Source: Gammaproteobacteria bacterium (GTDB lineage: Bacteria > Pseudomonadota > Gammaproteobacteria > UBA6429 > Thiohalophilaceae). From it: DNA of 64,000 bases. The stretch covers positions 1 through 64,000 of the forward strand of contig JACQBC010000001.1 of NCBI GenBank assembly GCA_016194635.1. Reading direction: 5' to 3'. The translations under genes were made by a program, and so were the position numbers. Each line of letters begins with the position of its first letter. Positions within the stretch are counted from its first letter, which is position 1. This document shows positions 9,538 through 17,654 of the stretch, piece by piece. The notes beneath the pieces are model-generated. The model did not search any database and was not told where the DNA came from. It saw only the letters and a list, made by a program, of their open reading frames with translations.

Positions 9538-10248
9538 CTATAAAATTTCACGAACGTCAGCGAGTGACTTTGAACCGCTATTGGACAGGTTCAAGGTCAC
9601 CCCCTGACTTCCCTTGCCCAGCGACACGCTGTTGACTTTGTCGGTCACCAAGGTATTCGCCGCTTGGGCCTTACCATCCACAAGCATCTCTGCTTGCAGC
9701 GTATATTTTCCCGGCCTGGCCTTCTGATCCACACTGCCGGGCGTTTTACCATCAGCCTTGCTGATCACACCGTCCCAACTGAACACCGCCAAACCTTCTT
9801 CGTGCTTTCCTAACTCGATGGTCTTCAGCAACTGCCCATTGCTATCGAGTATCTTGACCGTGACTTGATCAGTCGCGCTGGGAACGTCCACGCCCGCGTG
9901 TAATTCTCCGCCGGCGGGCAACTCCGAAACAGTTCCTGGAATAAGCACCGAACGTCCCACCATGGATGAGGCTTGCAACGCTTGCGCGGATTGCAAGGTT
10001 GTTGCTAACGTGGCAAAGGAATTCTTCATGTCCTTAATGCCTTCTAAAGAACTGAATTGCGCCATTTGACTGACAAATTGCGTGTTATCCAGTGGCTTGA
10101 GAGGATCTTGATGTTTCATTTGCGCCATCATCAACGCCATGAAATCCTCTTGCTTGAGTTGCGGTTGTTTGAGCGGGTCACGCTTAGCAAGCCCCAAACC
10201 TTCAAAGCTCGCAGCGTTTTTATCCGTGGTTTTATCTATTCCATCCAT
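9538..10248 (-). CDS. flgD: Flagellar hook assembly scaffold FlgD
   Basis: FlgD caps the growing hook and is needed for FlgE polymerisation. The 236-residue product contains the conserved N-terminal motif QEDFMALMMAQMKHQDPLKPLDNTQFVSQMAQFSSLEGI (about 35-73), followed by a FLN-like/Tudor beta region (about 100-220) with WDG at VFSWDG. Length agrees with the enteric protein (231). It lies between flgC and flgE as expected. Confidence 0.95.
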   Translation of the reverse strand: MDGIDKTTDKNAASFEGLGLAKRDPLKQPQLKQEDFMALMMAQMKHQDPLKPLDNTQFVSQMAQFSSLEGIKDMKNSFATLATTLQSAQALQASSMVGRSVLIPGTVSELPAGGELHAGVDVPSATDQVTVKILDSNGQLLKTIELGKHEEGLAVFSWDGVISKADGKTPGSVDQKARPGKYTLQAEMLVDGKAQAANTLVTDKVNSVSLGKGSQGVTLNLSNSGSKSLADVREIL

Positions 10249-10272
10249 ACGTACATCCTCGTGCGTTGATCA

Positions 10273-10686
10273 TTACTGTCCCAAGGTTATGGTGCGCAGC
10301 AGCATTTGTTTCGCGCTATTCATAACCTCGACATTGGTTTGATAGGAACGTGACGCCGAGATCATATTGGCCATCTCTTCGGCGACGTTCACATTGGGTA
10401 AATAGACATAACCCTGGGCATCGGCCTGGGGGTTATTCGGGTTATATTCCTTGCGCAGCGGAGCCTTGCTCTCGACGATACCGGCCACCTGCACACCCAC
10501 ATTCATGTTGTCTTCATCAAAGCTATCCTTGAGTTGTTGAAACACCGGGTGACGTGCGCGGTAGGTTTTACCCAGACTACTGCTGATACTATTGGCATTG
10601 GCCAGATTGCTGGAGGTGGTATTCATACGCACGCTTTCCGCCTGTAAGGCCGAGCCTGAAATATCAAACACACTGAACAGTGACAT
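10273..10686 (-). CDS. flgC: Flagellar proximal rod protein FlgC
   Basis: FlgC is a proximal rod subunit. The 137-residue product begins MSLFSVFDISGSALQAESVRMNTTSSNLANANS and ends VNVAEEMANMISASRSYQTNVEVMNSAKQMLLRTITLGQ, both diagnostic of FlgC; the enteric protein has 134 residues. It follows flgB after two bases and is surely co-transcribed with it. Confidence 0.96.
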   Translation of the reverse strand: MSLFSVFDISGSALQAESVRMNTTSSNLANANSISSSLGKTYRARHPVFQQLKDSFDEDNMNVGVQVAGIVESKAPLRKEYNPNNPQADAQGYVYLPNVNVAEEMANMISASRSYQTNVEVMNSAKQMLLRTITLGQ

Positions 10687-10688
10687 GC

Positions 10689-11087
10689 TTATTGCCCTCG
10701 AATCGCGGTGCGTAAATTAGAAAGCTGATTACCGATAAAACGTAAACTGGCCAAATAACGCATTGCGTTATCGCTGTAGGCCGCCATTTCGACTTGATGT
10801 TCCACTGTATTACCATCAAGTGACGCTTGATGCGGTTGACGGTATAACAATTCATAGCCGCCCGATTCGGATTCCGGATCCAGATGCAAGGGGTTGGTGC
10901 GTTGCATGAGTTCGGCTGAATCATCACCCGCAAGACCGCTCAACACCTGACGGAAATCAATATCACGCGCTTTGTATCCCGGGGTATCGACATTGGCCAG
11001 GTTGGAGGCCAACACCTCGGCACGCCGTGCCTGGACGTATAGCGCATCGGTATGAATACCTAGGTAATTATTAAAGTCAGTCCGCAT
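10689..11087 (-). CDS. flgB: Flagellar proximal rod protein FlgB
   Basis: FlgB is the first proximal rod subunit. The 132-residue product starts MRTDFNNYLGIHTDALYVQARRAEVLASNLANVDTPGYKARDIDF, the FlgB signature, and ends with a short axial helix. It opens the leftward flgBCDEFGHIJKL series. A sigma-54 promoter 36-52 bases upstream of the start gives a short leader of about 25 bases. The ribosome binding site is weak (GAG ten bases upstream). Confidence 0.96.
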   Translation of the reverse strand: MRTDFNNYLGIHTDALYVQARRAEVLASNLANVDTPGYKARDIDFRQVLSGLAGDDSAELMQRTNPLHLDPESESGGYELLYRQPHQASLDGNTVEHQVEMAAYSDNAMRYLASLRFIGNQLSNLRTAIRGQ

Positions 11088-11123
11088 GGATCAGTTACTC
11101 ATCGTCGAAATTACTAGCAGAAG

Positions 11124-11139
11124 AGCAACAACCATGCCA
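11124..11139 (-). promoter_or_regulatory. Sigma-54 promoter of flgB operon
   Basis: Read on the minus strand the site is TGGCATGGTTGTTGCT. It has the -24 GG and -12 GC elements at the exact sigma-54 spacing (TGGCAY-N5-TTGC). The predicted start near 11112 lies about 25 bases upstream of the flgB ATG. Class III flagellar operons of polar flagellates commonly use RpoN, with FlrC as activator; the activator site was not identified. Confidence 0.8.
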
Positions 11140-11329
11140 GAGAGATTATTTTATTTTTTTCATGGGGTTACAAAAATAATTCGCGTTGCGGTAAGGTCGG
11201 TGGCAAGTCCTGGCCGGTGACATTTTGCAGGAGGTCACCGTGGACGGCTTAATCGCTAACTTTCTATTCCTTCCCCTACCCCGCCCAAGGAGAAAGAATA
11301 TCGAATGAATTTTGTATCGCTATGGTGGC
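11140..11329. other. Gap between cheR and flgB
   Basis: No gene was seen. The gap holds an AT-rich stretch (about 11141-11180) just upstream of the flgB sigma-54 site, where an enhancer-binding protein could act, and a 7-bp inverted repeat CGGTGAC/GTCACCG (11215-11240) that could be the cheR terminator, though it lacks a T-run. Confidence 0.4.
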
Positions 11330-12175
11330 TTAGGGTTTGCGTGGTTTAAGCCGGTAGGCCACGCCTTTTGTAAAACGGACCATCTCATACAAGGAGGAAT
11401 AGCCACTGGGTGTTTCTGAACCCCCAAGAATAAGATAACCACCGGGGTTTAATATTTGCGCCATGCGTTCGAGGATGGCGGATTTAATTTCCGAAGAAAA
11501 ATAAATTAACACGTTACGGCAAAATATCAGATCAAATTTTCCCAGCTGGGAATAGTTCTGTAACAGATTTAATTCAATGAACCGCACCATGTTGCGGATT
11601 TTTTCATTTATTAACCATTGGCTGGCGCTGGCCTGGGTAAAAAAACGCTTGCGGCGCTCTGCGGATACACCCCGGCCCATGCTCAATTCATCGTATATGC
11701 CTTTACGCGCCGCCGTCAGCACCGTGTTGGAAATATCCGTGCCGAGGATTTCTATCGGCAGGTTAAGCATACCCGGGTGCAGGCCCTGAAACTCTTGAAT
11801 GACTATACCAATAGAATAGGATTCTTGTCCAGTGGAGGCCGCAGCCGACCAAATGCGCAGCCGTGGCAATTTATTTTTTGCGACTTCCGGTAGAATATCC
11901 TCCGCCAGAATCTCATAGGGATAACTATCACGAAACCAGCTGGTTTCATTGGTGGTCATGGCGTCGATCACACGTTCGCGCAACTTGCTGTCTTTATTCG
12001 ATTTGAGCGCGTTGAGCATGTCGTTAAGATTATTAAATGAAAATTCGTGGGTCAGTCGGTTCAAGCGACTGGTCACCAAGTAATGTTTATTTTCACCCAG
12101 CACAATGCCGCAGGCATTTTCCAGAAAGTGACGAAAGTCATCGTATAACATCTTTGAGAGTAATTGATCGGTCAC
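11330..12175 (-). CDS. cheR: Chemotaxis protein methyltransferase CheR
   Basis: CheR methylates glutamates of chemoreceptors using S-adenosylmethionine, setting the adaptation level. The 281-residue product has the all-alpha N-domain (1-90) and a Rossmann methyltransferase domain with RIWSAAASTGQESYSIG (SAM-binding, about 104-120) and the family hallmark LIFCRNVLIYF (about 215-225). It lies just after cheV and before the flgB operon, the usual order in polar-flagellated gammaproteobacteria. Confidence 0.96.
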   Translation of the reverse strand: MTDQLLSKMLYDDFRHFLENACGIVLGENKHYLVTSRLNRLTHEFSFNNLNDMLNALKSNKDSKLRERVIDAMTTNETSWFRDSYPYEILAEDILPEVAKNKLPRLRIWSAAASTGQESYSIGIVIQEFQGLHPGMLNLPIEILGTDISNTVLTAARKGIYDELSMGRGVSAERRKRFFTQASASQWLINEKIRNMVRFIELNLLQNYSQLGKFDLIFCRNVLIYFSSEIKSAILERMAQILNPGGYLILGGSETPSGYSSLYEMVRFTKGVAYRLKPRKP

Positions 12176-12231
12176 AACGTCGTGCTATCCTTGTGATAGT
12201 GAGTGGCCGAGTCTATCCGCTGTGGAACAAC

Positions 12232-13158
12232 TTAAATCAGACCTTTATCGTTCAATAACACTTTGACTTGTTTTGCAAACTCATCGGCCTCAAATTTTGC
12301 TACAAACATATCGGCACCCACCTTTTTTACCATGTTACTGTTAAACGTACCGCTCAAGGAGGTATGCAACATAATCGGCAGCAATTTCAATTTGTCATGA
12401 CTCCTGATCTCGGTCGTCAAGGTATACCCATCCATTTCAGGCATTTCAATATCCGATACAATAAAGTCAAACGTATCCGTAATCGGCTTGCCTTCCTTGA
12501 CAGCCCGCAACAGAACATCCAACGCCTCACGGCCGTTTTTGGTCAGGGTGCTTTCCAGTCCAATCTTGTCCAGCGCCGCCTTGACTTGTTTGCGTGCTAC
12601 TAAGGAATCATCCGCCACTAAGACCTTGATCTTGCGCGTCGGATCTTTTGGAATGGCTTGTTCGACTTTAATCTCAATCGGCTGTTGAGTGATTTCGGCT
12701 AACACCTTTTCAACGTCGATTATCTGTACCAATTTATTCTCGATCTTGGTCACCGCCGTCATGTAGTTATCCTGCCCAACACCTTTGGGAGGCGGCAGAA
12801 TTTCTTTCCAAGTGAGATTGACAATCCGGTCCACGCTGTTGACCAGGAATCCTTGAATTGAACGATTGTATTCCGTGATAATAACGTAGCGATCCTTGAT
12901 ATCTTGGATCGGCTTGAGCCCGATGGCCATGGACAGATCCATAATCGGCAGGGTTTTGCCGCGCATATTGGCAATCCCGCGCACGATCCGGTGTGAATTC
13001 GGCACGGCGGTCAGCGGCGGACATAAAATAACTTCTTGTACCTTAAACACATTGATGCCGAACCGCTGTTTGTCACCCAAACTAAACAGTAACATTTCAA
13101 AGCGATTCTCGCCCACCAACTTGGTACGTTGGTCGACGCCGTCGATAACTCCCGCCAT
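12232..13158 (-). CDS. cheV: Chemotaxis coupling protein CheV
   Basis: CheV is a CheW-like adaptor fused to a response-regulator domain; it couples receptors to CheA and can be phosphorylated. Residues about 15-155 form the CheW domain (VFKVQEVIL, ANMRGKTLPIMDL). Residues about 174-300 form a receiver with the acidic pair in VLVADDSLVARKQ, the phosphoacceptor aspartate in FIVSDIEMPEMDG, the threonine in LHTSLSG and the lysine in FVAKFEAD. It starts with ATG at 13158 behind an AGGAGAG ribosome binding site. It diverges from flgA. Confidence 0.96.
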   Translation of the reverse strand: MAGVIDGVDQRTKLVGENRFEMLLFSLGDKQRFGINVFKVQEVILCPPLTAVPNSHRIVRGIANMRGKTLPIMDLSMAIGLKPIQDIKDRYVIITEYNRSIQGFLVNSVDRIVNLTWKEILPPPKGVGQDNYMTAVTKIENKLVQIIDVEKVLAEITQQPIEIKVEQAIPKDPTRKIKVLVADDSLVARKQVKAALDKIGLESTLTKNGREALDVLLRAVKEGKPITDTFDFIVSDIEMPEMDGYTLTTEIRSHDKLKLLPIMLHTSLSGTFNSNMVKKVGADMFVAKFEADEFAKQVKVLLNDKGLI

Positions 13159-13226
13159 GGGCCTCTCCTGGGATAAGGGTTGTTACGTTATCGGCGTTCT
13201 GGACAAAAGGCTTAATTAATACACAC

Positions 13227-13243
13227 TGGCACATGAATTGCTT
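13227..13243 (+). promoter_or_regulatory. Sigma-54 promoter of flgA
   Basis: TGGCACATGAATTGCTT matches the sigma-54 consensus TGGCAC-N5-TTGC exactly. The predicted start near 13254 lies about 25 bases upstream of the flgA ATG, almost the same geometry as the flgB promoter. Confidence 0.85.
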
Positions 13244-13278
13244 AATCCACTTACCTTGAGTAACAACGGTGTGACAGC

Positions 13279-14007
13279 ATGTGGTGCTCCCAAGCTTTAC
13301 CCACGTCCCGGTTAATAGCCAGATTTATATTTGGGTTAAGCGCCGGAATCGGCTTGTGTCTCGCCTCTACCGATGCGGAATTCCAATCGATCCAACAATT
13401 ACAACAGACCGCAGAAAAATTTATCCGTGCCGCGCACCAACCGGTGGATGAATTACACATTAAATTTGGTTATATTGACAAGCGCCTGCGCCTACCGCAT
13501 TGTGATGAACCCCTGCAGGGTTACTTCCCGGATCAACGGCTTACTCTGGGTTCAACCCTTGTCGGGGTGCAGTGTGCTGGGCTACGCAGCTGGAAGGTGG
13601 TTATCCCGGTTGTGATCCGCGCTTATGGTCCGGTAGTAATTACCAACGAACCACTGAGCAAGGACACCCTACTCAGCAGCGCCAACTTACGTGTAGTGCG
13701 GCAGGAGTTGACCGATAATTTCGGTGGCAGCTTTAGTAAACCCGAGGCTATCGAGGGCATGGTGCTCAAGCAATCCATCACCAAGGACACCGTCCTCTCG
13801 CCATTACTGGTAAAACCCAAACGTCTGGTCCTGCGCGGCGAAGCGATCACCATTCTGGCGGAGTATCAAGCGCTGGTGATCCATGCCCAGGGCATAGCCC
13901 TAATGGATGGCCACCGCGGTGACCTTATCCGGGTGCAAAACAGCCGTAGCGGCCGTGAGCTGCAAGCCGAGGTTATCGATTCCGCCCTGGTACGGGTGAA
14001 AATGTAG
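13279..14007 (+). CDS. flgA: Flagellar P-ring assembly chaperone FlgA
   Basis: FlgA is a periplasmic chaperone for P-ring (FlgI) assembly. The 242-residue product has an N-terminal signal segment (about 11-30), an N-domain with the FGYIDKRLRLPHCDEPL motif, and a C-terminal SAF-type domain (about 125-242) ending VQNSRSGRELQAEVIDSALVRVKM, which is typical of FlgA. It diverges from cheV and is followed by flgM and flgN. The ATG at 13279 has only a weak ribosome binding site. Confidence 0.94.
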   Translation: MWCSQALPTSRLIARFIFGLSAGIGLCLASTDAEFQSIQQLQQTAEKFIRAAHQPVDELHIKFGYIDKRLRLPHCDEPLQGYFPDQRLTLGSTLVGVQCAGLRSWKVVIPVVIRAYGPVVITNEPLSKDTLLSSANLRVVRQELTDNFGGSFSKPEAIEGMVLKQSITKDTVLSPLLVKPKRLVLRGEAITILAEYQALVIHAQGIALMDGHRGDLIRVQNSRSGRELQAEVIDSALVRVKM

Positions 14008-14097
14008 GTTTTTCAGTGAGATACAACGTGTGTACTAAAGCTTTGTTGGCTCTCGCCGCTAACCCCTAGGCATCAATACGTTAGGAGTAACTTGACG

Positions 14098-14418
14098 ATG
14101 GCGAATGATATCAACGGGATAAATTCCGGCCGCACGCCACAAGCCGATGAAAAGCAGATTCAAACCCTGCGGCGTGAATCTGCCAGTAATACGCCCTCCC
14201 GTTCAACGGCGAATCGCAGTGCCAGCCCTGGGCAGGACAAGGTCAGTCTTACCGATATGGCGGCGCGGCTCAAATCATTAGAACAAAAACTGGCGGAACA
14301 ACCCGACGTGGATCAAGCACGTGTGGATAAGGTGCGCACGGCGATGGCCAAGGGTGAATACCGCGTCGACCCCGAACGCGTCGCCGACAAAATGATGAAT
14401 TTTGAATCGAATTTTTAA
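14098..14418 (+). CDS. flgM: Anti-sigma-28 factor FlgM
   Basis: FlgM holds FliA (sigma-28) inactive until the hook is finished, then is exported through the basal body. The product of 106 residues is small, N-terminally disordered and rich in Asn/Ser/Gln, with a C-terminal helical inhibitory region (DKVSLTDMAARLKSLEQKL, VDKVRTAMAKGEYRVDPERVADKMMNFESNF). I placed the start at ATG 14098, ten bases after an AGGAG; a TTG two codons earlier is less well spaced. Confidence 0.93.
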   Translation: MANDINGINSGRTPQADEKQIQTLRRESASNTPSRSTANRSASPGQDKVSLTDMAARLKSLEQKLAEQPDVDQARVDKVRTAMAKGEYRVDPERVADKMMNFESNF

Positions 14419-14430
14419 CCCCCCAGCATT

Positions 14431-14919
14431 ATGCCCGCCGCACAACTCGCTACCCGCCTCCGTGATCTGTTGAGTGAATTAACTCTGCATTTAAGCCAGA
14501 TGCTCGAACTATTGCACATTGAGCGTCAAGCCCTGGCCACCACTGATGGCGATGCCATTACCGCCGTGGCCGTGCGCAAGGAAGCCACTACACAGGCAAT
14601 AGAACGCTGTGAACAACAGCGTCGCGAGTTACTCGATAAACATCAACTGGGTTCTGATTCACAGTCCATGGCGAGACTGGCGCGGCAACTGCCCGCTCAC
14701 ACGGTGCGAGAACTGGCCTTGGCGTGGCAAACAATCCGCCAACAAGGACAAGACTGTAAACAACAAAATCAAATCAATGGCATTGTGCTCGCTCACCAGC
14801 AACGTCGTACCCAAACCGCGTTACGGATATTGCGCGGACAAATCGCGGATAATGAGGTTTATTCAGCCCATGGCGATAAATATAGCGAACTAAACCAACG
14901 TACACTGGCCCGCATTTAA
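14431..14919 (+). CDS. flgN: Flagellar export chaperone FlgN
   Basis: FlgN chaperones FlgK and FlgL to the flagellar export gate. The 162-residue product is almost entirely helical, with heptad-like Leu/Gln/Glu patterning, as in the FlgN family, and lies 12 bases after flgM, the family's standard position. Sequence conservation in FlgN is low, so the call rests on length, helical character and context. Confidence 0.85.
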   Translation: MPAAQLATRLRDLLSELTLHLSQMLELLHIERQALATTDGDAITAVAVRKEATTQAIERCEQQRRELLDKHQLGSDSQSMARLARQLPAHTVRELALAWQTIRQQGQDCKQQNQINGIVLAHQQRRTQTALRILRGQIADNEVYSAHGDKYSELNQRTLARI

Positions 14920-14928
14920 TCCAGGTGT

Positions 14929-15645
14929 ATGGCTAGTTCCGATCAAGTTATTACCAATCGCGCCCAGATAGTCAGTCTGTTGCGTCGCCTGCAAGCCGCG
15001 CATACCCTGGTTAGCATTAAACCCTCGCCAGACGCAAATTCTTATCCGAGTGTGATTGTAGAAGTGGTCGCGGAGACACATACTTTATTAGTGGACGCCG
15101 CGGTCAACGCCCCTTGGCATGCACAGATCACCACCGGCAGCAACCTGCACCTGCACGCACGTTTATCGGGAGTACGGCTATCAAGCGATTGTCGCGTACA
15201 GTCCATCGTCCACGACACGCGCAATCCCCTTTACCAAGTGGAAATCCCCGCGCAACTCCTTTATAAGCAACGCCGTCGCCACTACCGGGCACAGCTCGAA
15301 ACCGAAAAACCCTTGCCGATCCACTTACCACTATCGATTAAACAAAACATCCACGGTTATGTAGTCGACATCTCGGCCAGCGGGGTCTGCTCACGGGTGG
15401 ATTTTAATGATGCCTCGGCCTTGGCATTGGAACAAGCTATACGCCATGCCCGTATCGCCCTCCCTGATCAGAAAACCCTGACCTGTGACTTAGCCCTGCG
15501 CAGTCTGCGCCACTACCCTGAAAAAGGTTACTCGCTGATCGGCAGCGAATTCTTGCACATCACCCCCAATCAACAACATCACGTCGAACGTCTGGTCGCA
15601 AGCCTGGATCGGACCCAGCGCCGTTATGGCGATTCCTTCGTATAA
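14929..15645 (+). CDS. YcgR-type flagellar brake protein (PilZ domain)
   Basis: This is a cyclic di-GMP receptor predicted to slow the motor when bound. The 238-residue product has an N-terminal YcgR-like beta domain (about 10-112) and a PilZ domain (about 113-235). The c-di-GMP signature is intact: RRHYR (R116-x3-R120) and DISASG (147-152). It starts ten bases after flgN, so it is probably in the flgAMN operon. PilZ proteins next to flgMN occur in several gammaproteobacteria. Confidence 0.9.
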   Translation: MASSDQVITNRAQIVSLLRRLQAAHTLVSIKPSPDANSYPSVIVEVVAETHTLLVDAAVNAPWHAQITTGSNLHLHARLSGVRLSSDCRVQSIVHDTRNPLYQVEIPAQLLYKQRRRHYRAQLETEKPLPIHLPLSIKQNIHGYVVDISASGVCSRVDFNDASALALEQAIRHARIALPDQKTLTCDLALRSLRHYPEKGYSLIGSEFLHITPNQQHHVERLVASLDRTQRRYGDSFV

Positions 15646-15710
15646 TTGCTTTCCTAACGCACCACCTCCTGGCCAAGTTTATTCGTGCGATGTTACACTG
15701 GGGCTCGCAC

Positions 15711-15786
15711 GCCCTGGTAGCTCAGTGGATAGAGCAGCCGCCTCCTAAGCGGCAGGTCGCCGGTTCAACTCCGGCCCAGGGCACCA
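15711..15786 (+). tRNA. tRNA-Arg (anticodon CCU)
   Basis: A complete cloverleaf: acceptor GCCCTGG/CCAGGGC, D-arm with AGCTCAGTGGATAGAGC, anticodon stem GCCGC/GCGGC around loop CTCCTAA (anticodon CCT, reads AGG), T-arm with GGTTCAACTCC, and an encoded CCA at 15784-15786. It is 76 bases long. Confidence 0.97.
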
Positions 15787-15840
15787 TGAAAAATAAGTTT
15801 AATATATCAATATACTTCGATATCCCGCGCAACAACCAAT

Positions 15841-16701
15841 TCAATCTGTATTTGCCTGCAATAGCAGGCTCAGTTTAATGACTTCGTCACCCGTGAGCGA
15901 AAAATCAAAGATAGCAAGATCTTCTTGCATGTGTTGTTCAGATTTGGTGCCGGTCAGCGGTACTATTCCCACTTGATGAAGATAACGAAAAAATATTTTC
16001 GCCGGGGTCTGATGATGATGTGCAGCTAGATTTCGCACCGTCTCGCTGTTGAGGATGTGTGGATTGGCCGTCAGGGTCCAGAAGCTCTGATAAATAATGC
16101 CGTATTCGGTACACCAGTGGCGTAACGCGACATCATAACCGGTATCTTTATAAAATCGGTTTTGCACGATCGCGGGTTTAATCTTGGCATCGGTATAGAG
16201 CGCTTGCAGTACATTAAGGTTATAACAATTGCTGATTCCGAGCTGTCGCGCGCCACCCGCCCGTTGGATGGTTTCCAGCGCACGCCAGGCCTGCAGGGTT
16301 TGTGCGTGGGTAGCAAAAGGTGAGTGCAAGATCAGACCATCGACGTAATCGGTTTGTAGGTTTTGTTGCGATTTGGCGAACGACTGGGCGACCTGTTCCT
16401 GGATAGGTGCGGTCTTATCGTAAGGTATATGATTGGGGTCCTGCCCTGAGGGTGAGGTGAATTTCGTTTGCAGGTACAGCGTCTCACGCGGAATACCTTG
16501 CTGCTTGGCACGTTGCAGCCCCACCCCCACCAGGGTCTCGTCGTAGTGTTTCGGTTGGCCGGCAGTATCGATCCCCTTAAATCCCGCCAGCAATGCTTGC
16601 ACCACCAAGTCTGCCGTGCGCGCTTTTTTCCATGCCGTACCGTAGATGAAGCAAGGCATGTTAATGCCGACTGAAGTGGTGATCCATGGCTGCGTTGACA
16701 T
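15841..16701 (-). CDS. Aldo/keto reductase
   Basis: A soluble NAD(P)H-dependent oxidoreductase with the AKR TIM-barrel fold; substrate unknown. The catalytic tetrad can be read: Asp in GFKGIDTA, Tyr in HYDETLVGVGL, Lys in LYLQTKF and His in GLILHSP. The cofactor-side motifs LGISNCY and PLTGTK are also present. At 286 residues it is of normal length (family about 270-320). It runs opposite to the neighbouring tRNA and shares its start region with a small rightward reading frame. Confidence 0.9.
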   Translation of the reverse strand: MSTQPWITTSVGINMPCFIYGTAWKKARTADLVVQALLAGFKGIDTAGQPKHYDETLVGVGLQRAKQQGIPRETLYLQTKFTSPSGQDPNHIPYDKTAPIQEQVAQSFAKSQQNLQTDYVDGLILHSPFATHAQTLQAWRALETIQRAGGARQLGISNCYNLNVLQALYTDAKIKPAIVQNRFYKDTGYDVALRHWCTEYGIIYQSFWTLTANPHILNSETVRNLAAHHHQTPAKIFFRYLHQVGIVPLTGTKSEQHMQEDLAIFDFSLTGDEVIKLSLLLQANTD

Positions 16702-16745
16702 TATCCAATCTCCTGAACCTGTCCGACCCTGACCTATCCCCTAAA

Positions 16746-16979
16746 ATGATGATCAAAAGCAATGACTTGATCGATTATTGCACTGGTAAAATAAAACAAC
16801 AGTCACCAAATCCTGTGGCAAACTTTTTCGTGAGTTTGGCTTTGATTAAGCAGAAGCCGACATATTACAATTTGCGCGCCCCCTTAGTGAGCGATCTACA
16901 GCAATATCTCGAACAAAACGAACTCAAGTTCTTCCATTATAACCGCTGGAATGTCTGTTACAGCGATATTTTCTCTTGA
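16746..16979 (+). CDS. Small hypothetical protein
   Basis: An unrecognised product of about 77 residues starting at the ATG at 16746 (an earlier ATG at 16686 would overlap the start of the aldo/keto reductase on the other strand). The composition looks protein-like, with aromatic residues near the C-terminus (YYNLRAPLVSDLQQYLEQNELKFF, then NRWNVCYSDIF). No signal peptide or membrane segment was seen, and the ribosome binding site is poor. It could be a chance frame. Confidence 0.35.
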   Translation: MMIKSNDLIDYCTGKIKQQSPNPVANFFVSLALIKQKPTYYNLRAPLVSDLQQYLEQNELKFFHYNRWNVCYSDIFS

Positions 16980-17155
16980 TTACAGACGTGTTAAGGCGCT
17001 GCACACACTTTACCAGGCGAGGATCGCGCTGTGAATAATTAACATCCTCACAGTGAGATTTTTAACATACTCCTTAGGTGTTACTGCTTTACCCTGGCGG
17101 ATATTTTTAACCTGGACAACACACATCGACACAATGTGGGAAGGAGTCTGCCACG

Positions 17156-17284
17156 ATGAAATGCTTACACACGCGTTACGGATTGATACTGGCCATCGAT
17201 GACCCAGACGATCCGGAGGAATTGGAACCCGACCTGCTACGACGGCTGTGGTTGGATGCAATGGTTCGGCGCAACGCGGTATGA
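17156..17284 (+). CDS. Small hypothetical protein (42 residues)
   Basis: A 42-codon frame, ATG at 17156 to TGA at 17284, preceded by a near-perfect ribosome binding site (AAGGAG at 17141-17146, nine bases upstream). The product starts MKCLHTRYGLILAIDD and is acidic in the middle (DPDDPEELEPD) and basic at the end (RRLWLDAMVRRNAV). No known family was recognised. The ribosome binding site and the acidic-basic pattern argue for a real gene; a stable hairpin follows at 17313-17354. Confidence 0.5.
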   Translation: MKCLHTRYGLILAIDDPDDPEELEPDLLRRLWLDAMVRRNAV

Positions 17285-17312
17285 AGGACCGGGGCAAAAG
17301 GTATTAAAGTAG

Positions 17313-17354
17313 CTGTCGGTTAGTCCTGACACTTGGATCAGCATTAACCGACAG
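17313..17354 (+). terminator. Hairpin after the 42-residue ORF
   Basis: The inverted repeat CTGTCGGTTA (17313-17322) / TAACCGACAG (17345-17354) is perfect over 10 bp, and an inner CTGA/TCAG stem extends it. No T-run follows, so it is either a weak terminator or a structured leader of the next small gene. Confidence 0.4.
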
Positions 17355-17405
17355 ACACCGGGGTATCATTCGTCTATAAAATACAAAATTGAGGATCGTC
17401 TAATA

Positions 17406-17618
17406 ATGCGCGAAAAACCAACCATACAAACTTCACGCATCGGTGAACAGCACCGGGTTAATGTCAATCGCTATTTTCATGTCATGTCCCAGGGCTGGTA
17501 CGCTTATACGCGTGAAGGGATCCGCGGACCTTTTGTCGACAAACTCCGTGCGGAAGTTTTTATTAATGACCTGGGCGGAAAACAAGACCACGACCCAAGC
17601 ACGTCCTGGCGGTTATAA
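17406..17618 (+). CDS. Small conserved-looking protein (DUF6316-like)
   Basis: A 70-residue cytoplasmic protein with the segment FHVMSQGWYAYTREGIRGPFVDKLRAEVFINDL (about 23-56). This resembles the small gammaproteobacterial proteins grouped as DUF6316 (WY.TREG..GPF pattern); I recognise the pattern but could not search it. The start ATG has a GAGG 12 bases upstream. Function is unknown. It converges on the FHA gene with a 36-base spacer. Confidence 0.6.
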   Translation: MREKPTIQTSRIGEQHRVNVNRYFHVMSQGWYAYTREGIRGPFVDKLRAEVFINDLGGKQDHDPSTSWRL

Positions 17619-17654
17619 TCGTTTTTTATCCCTTGGGTATTCAGGGCAAACTAA

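Noticed and set aside
11215-11240. Inverted repeat CGGTGAC/GTCACCG as another member of the hairpin family
   Set aside because: Only seven base pairs, and the conserved core is missing.
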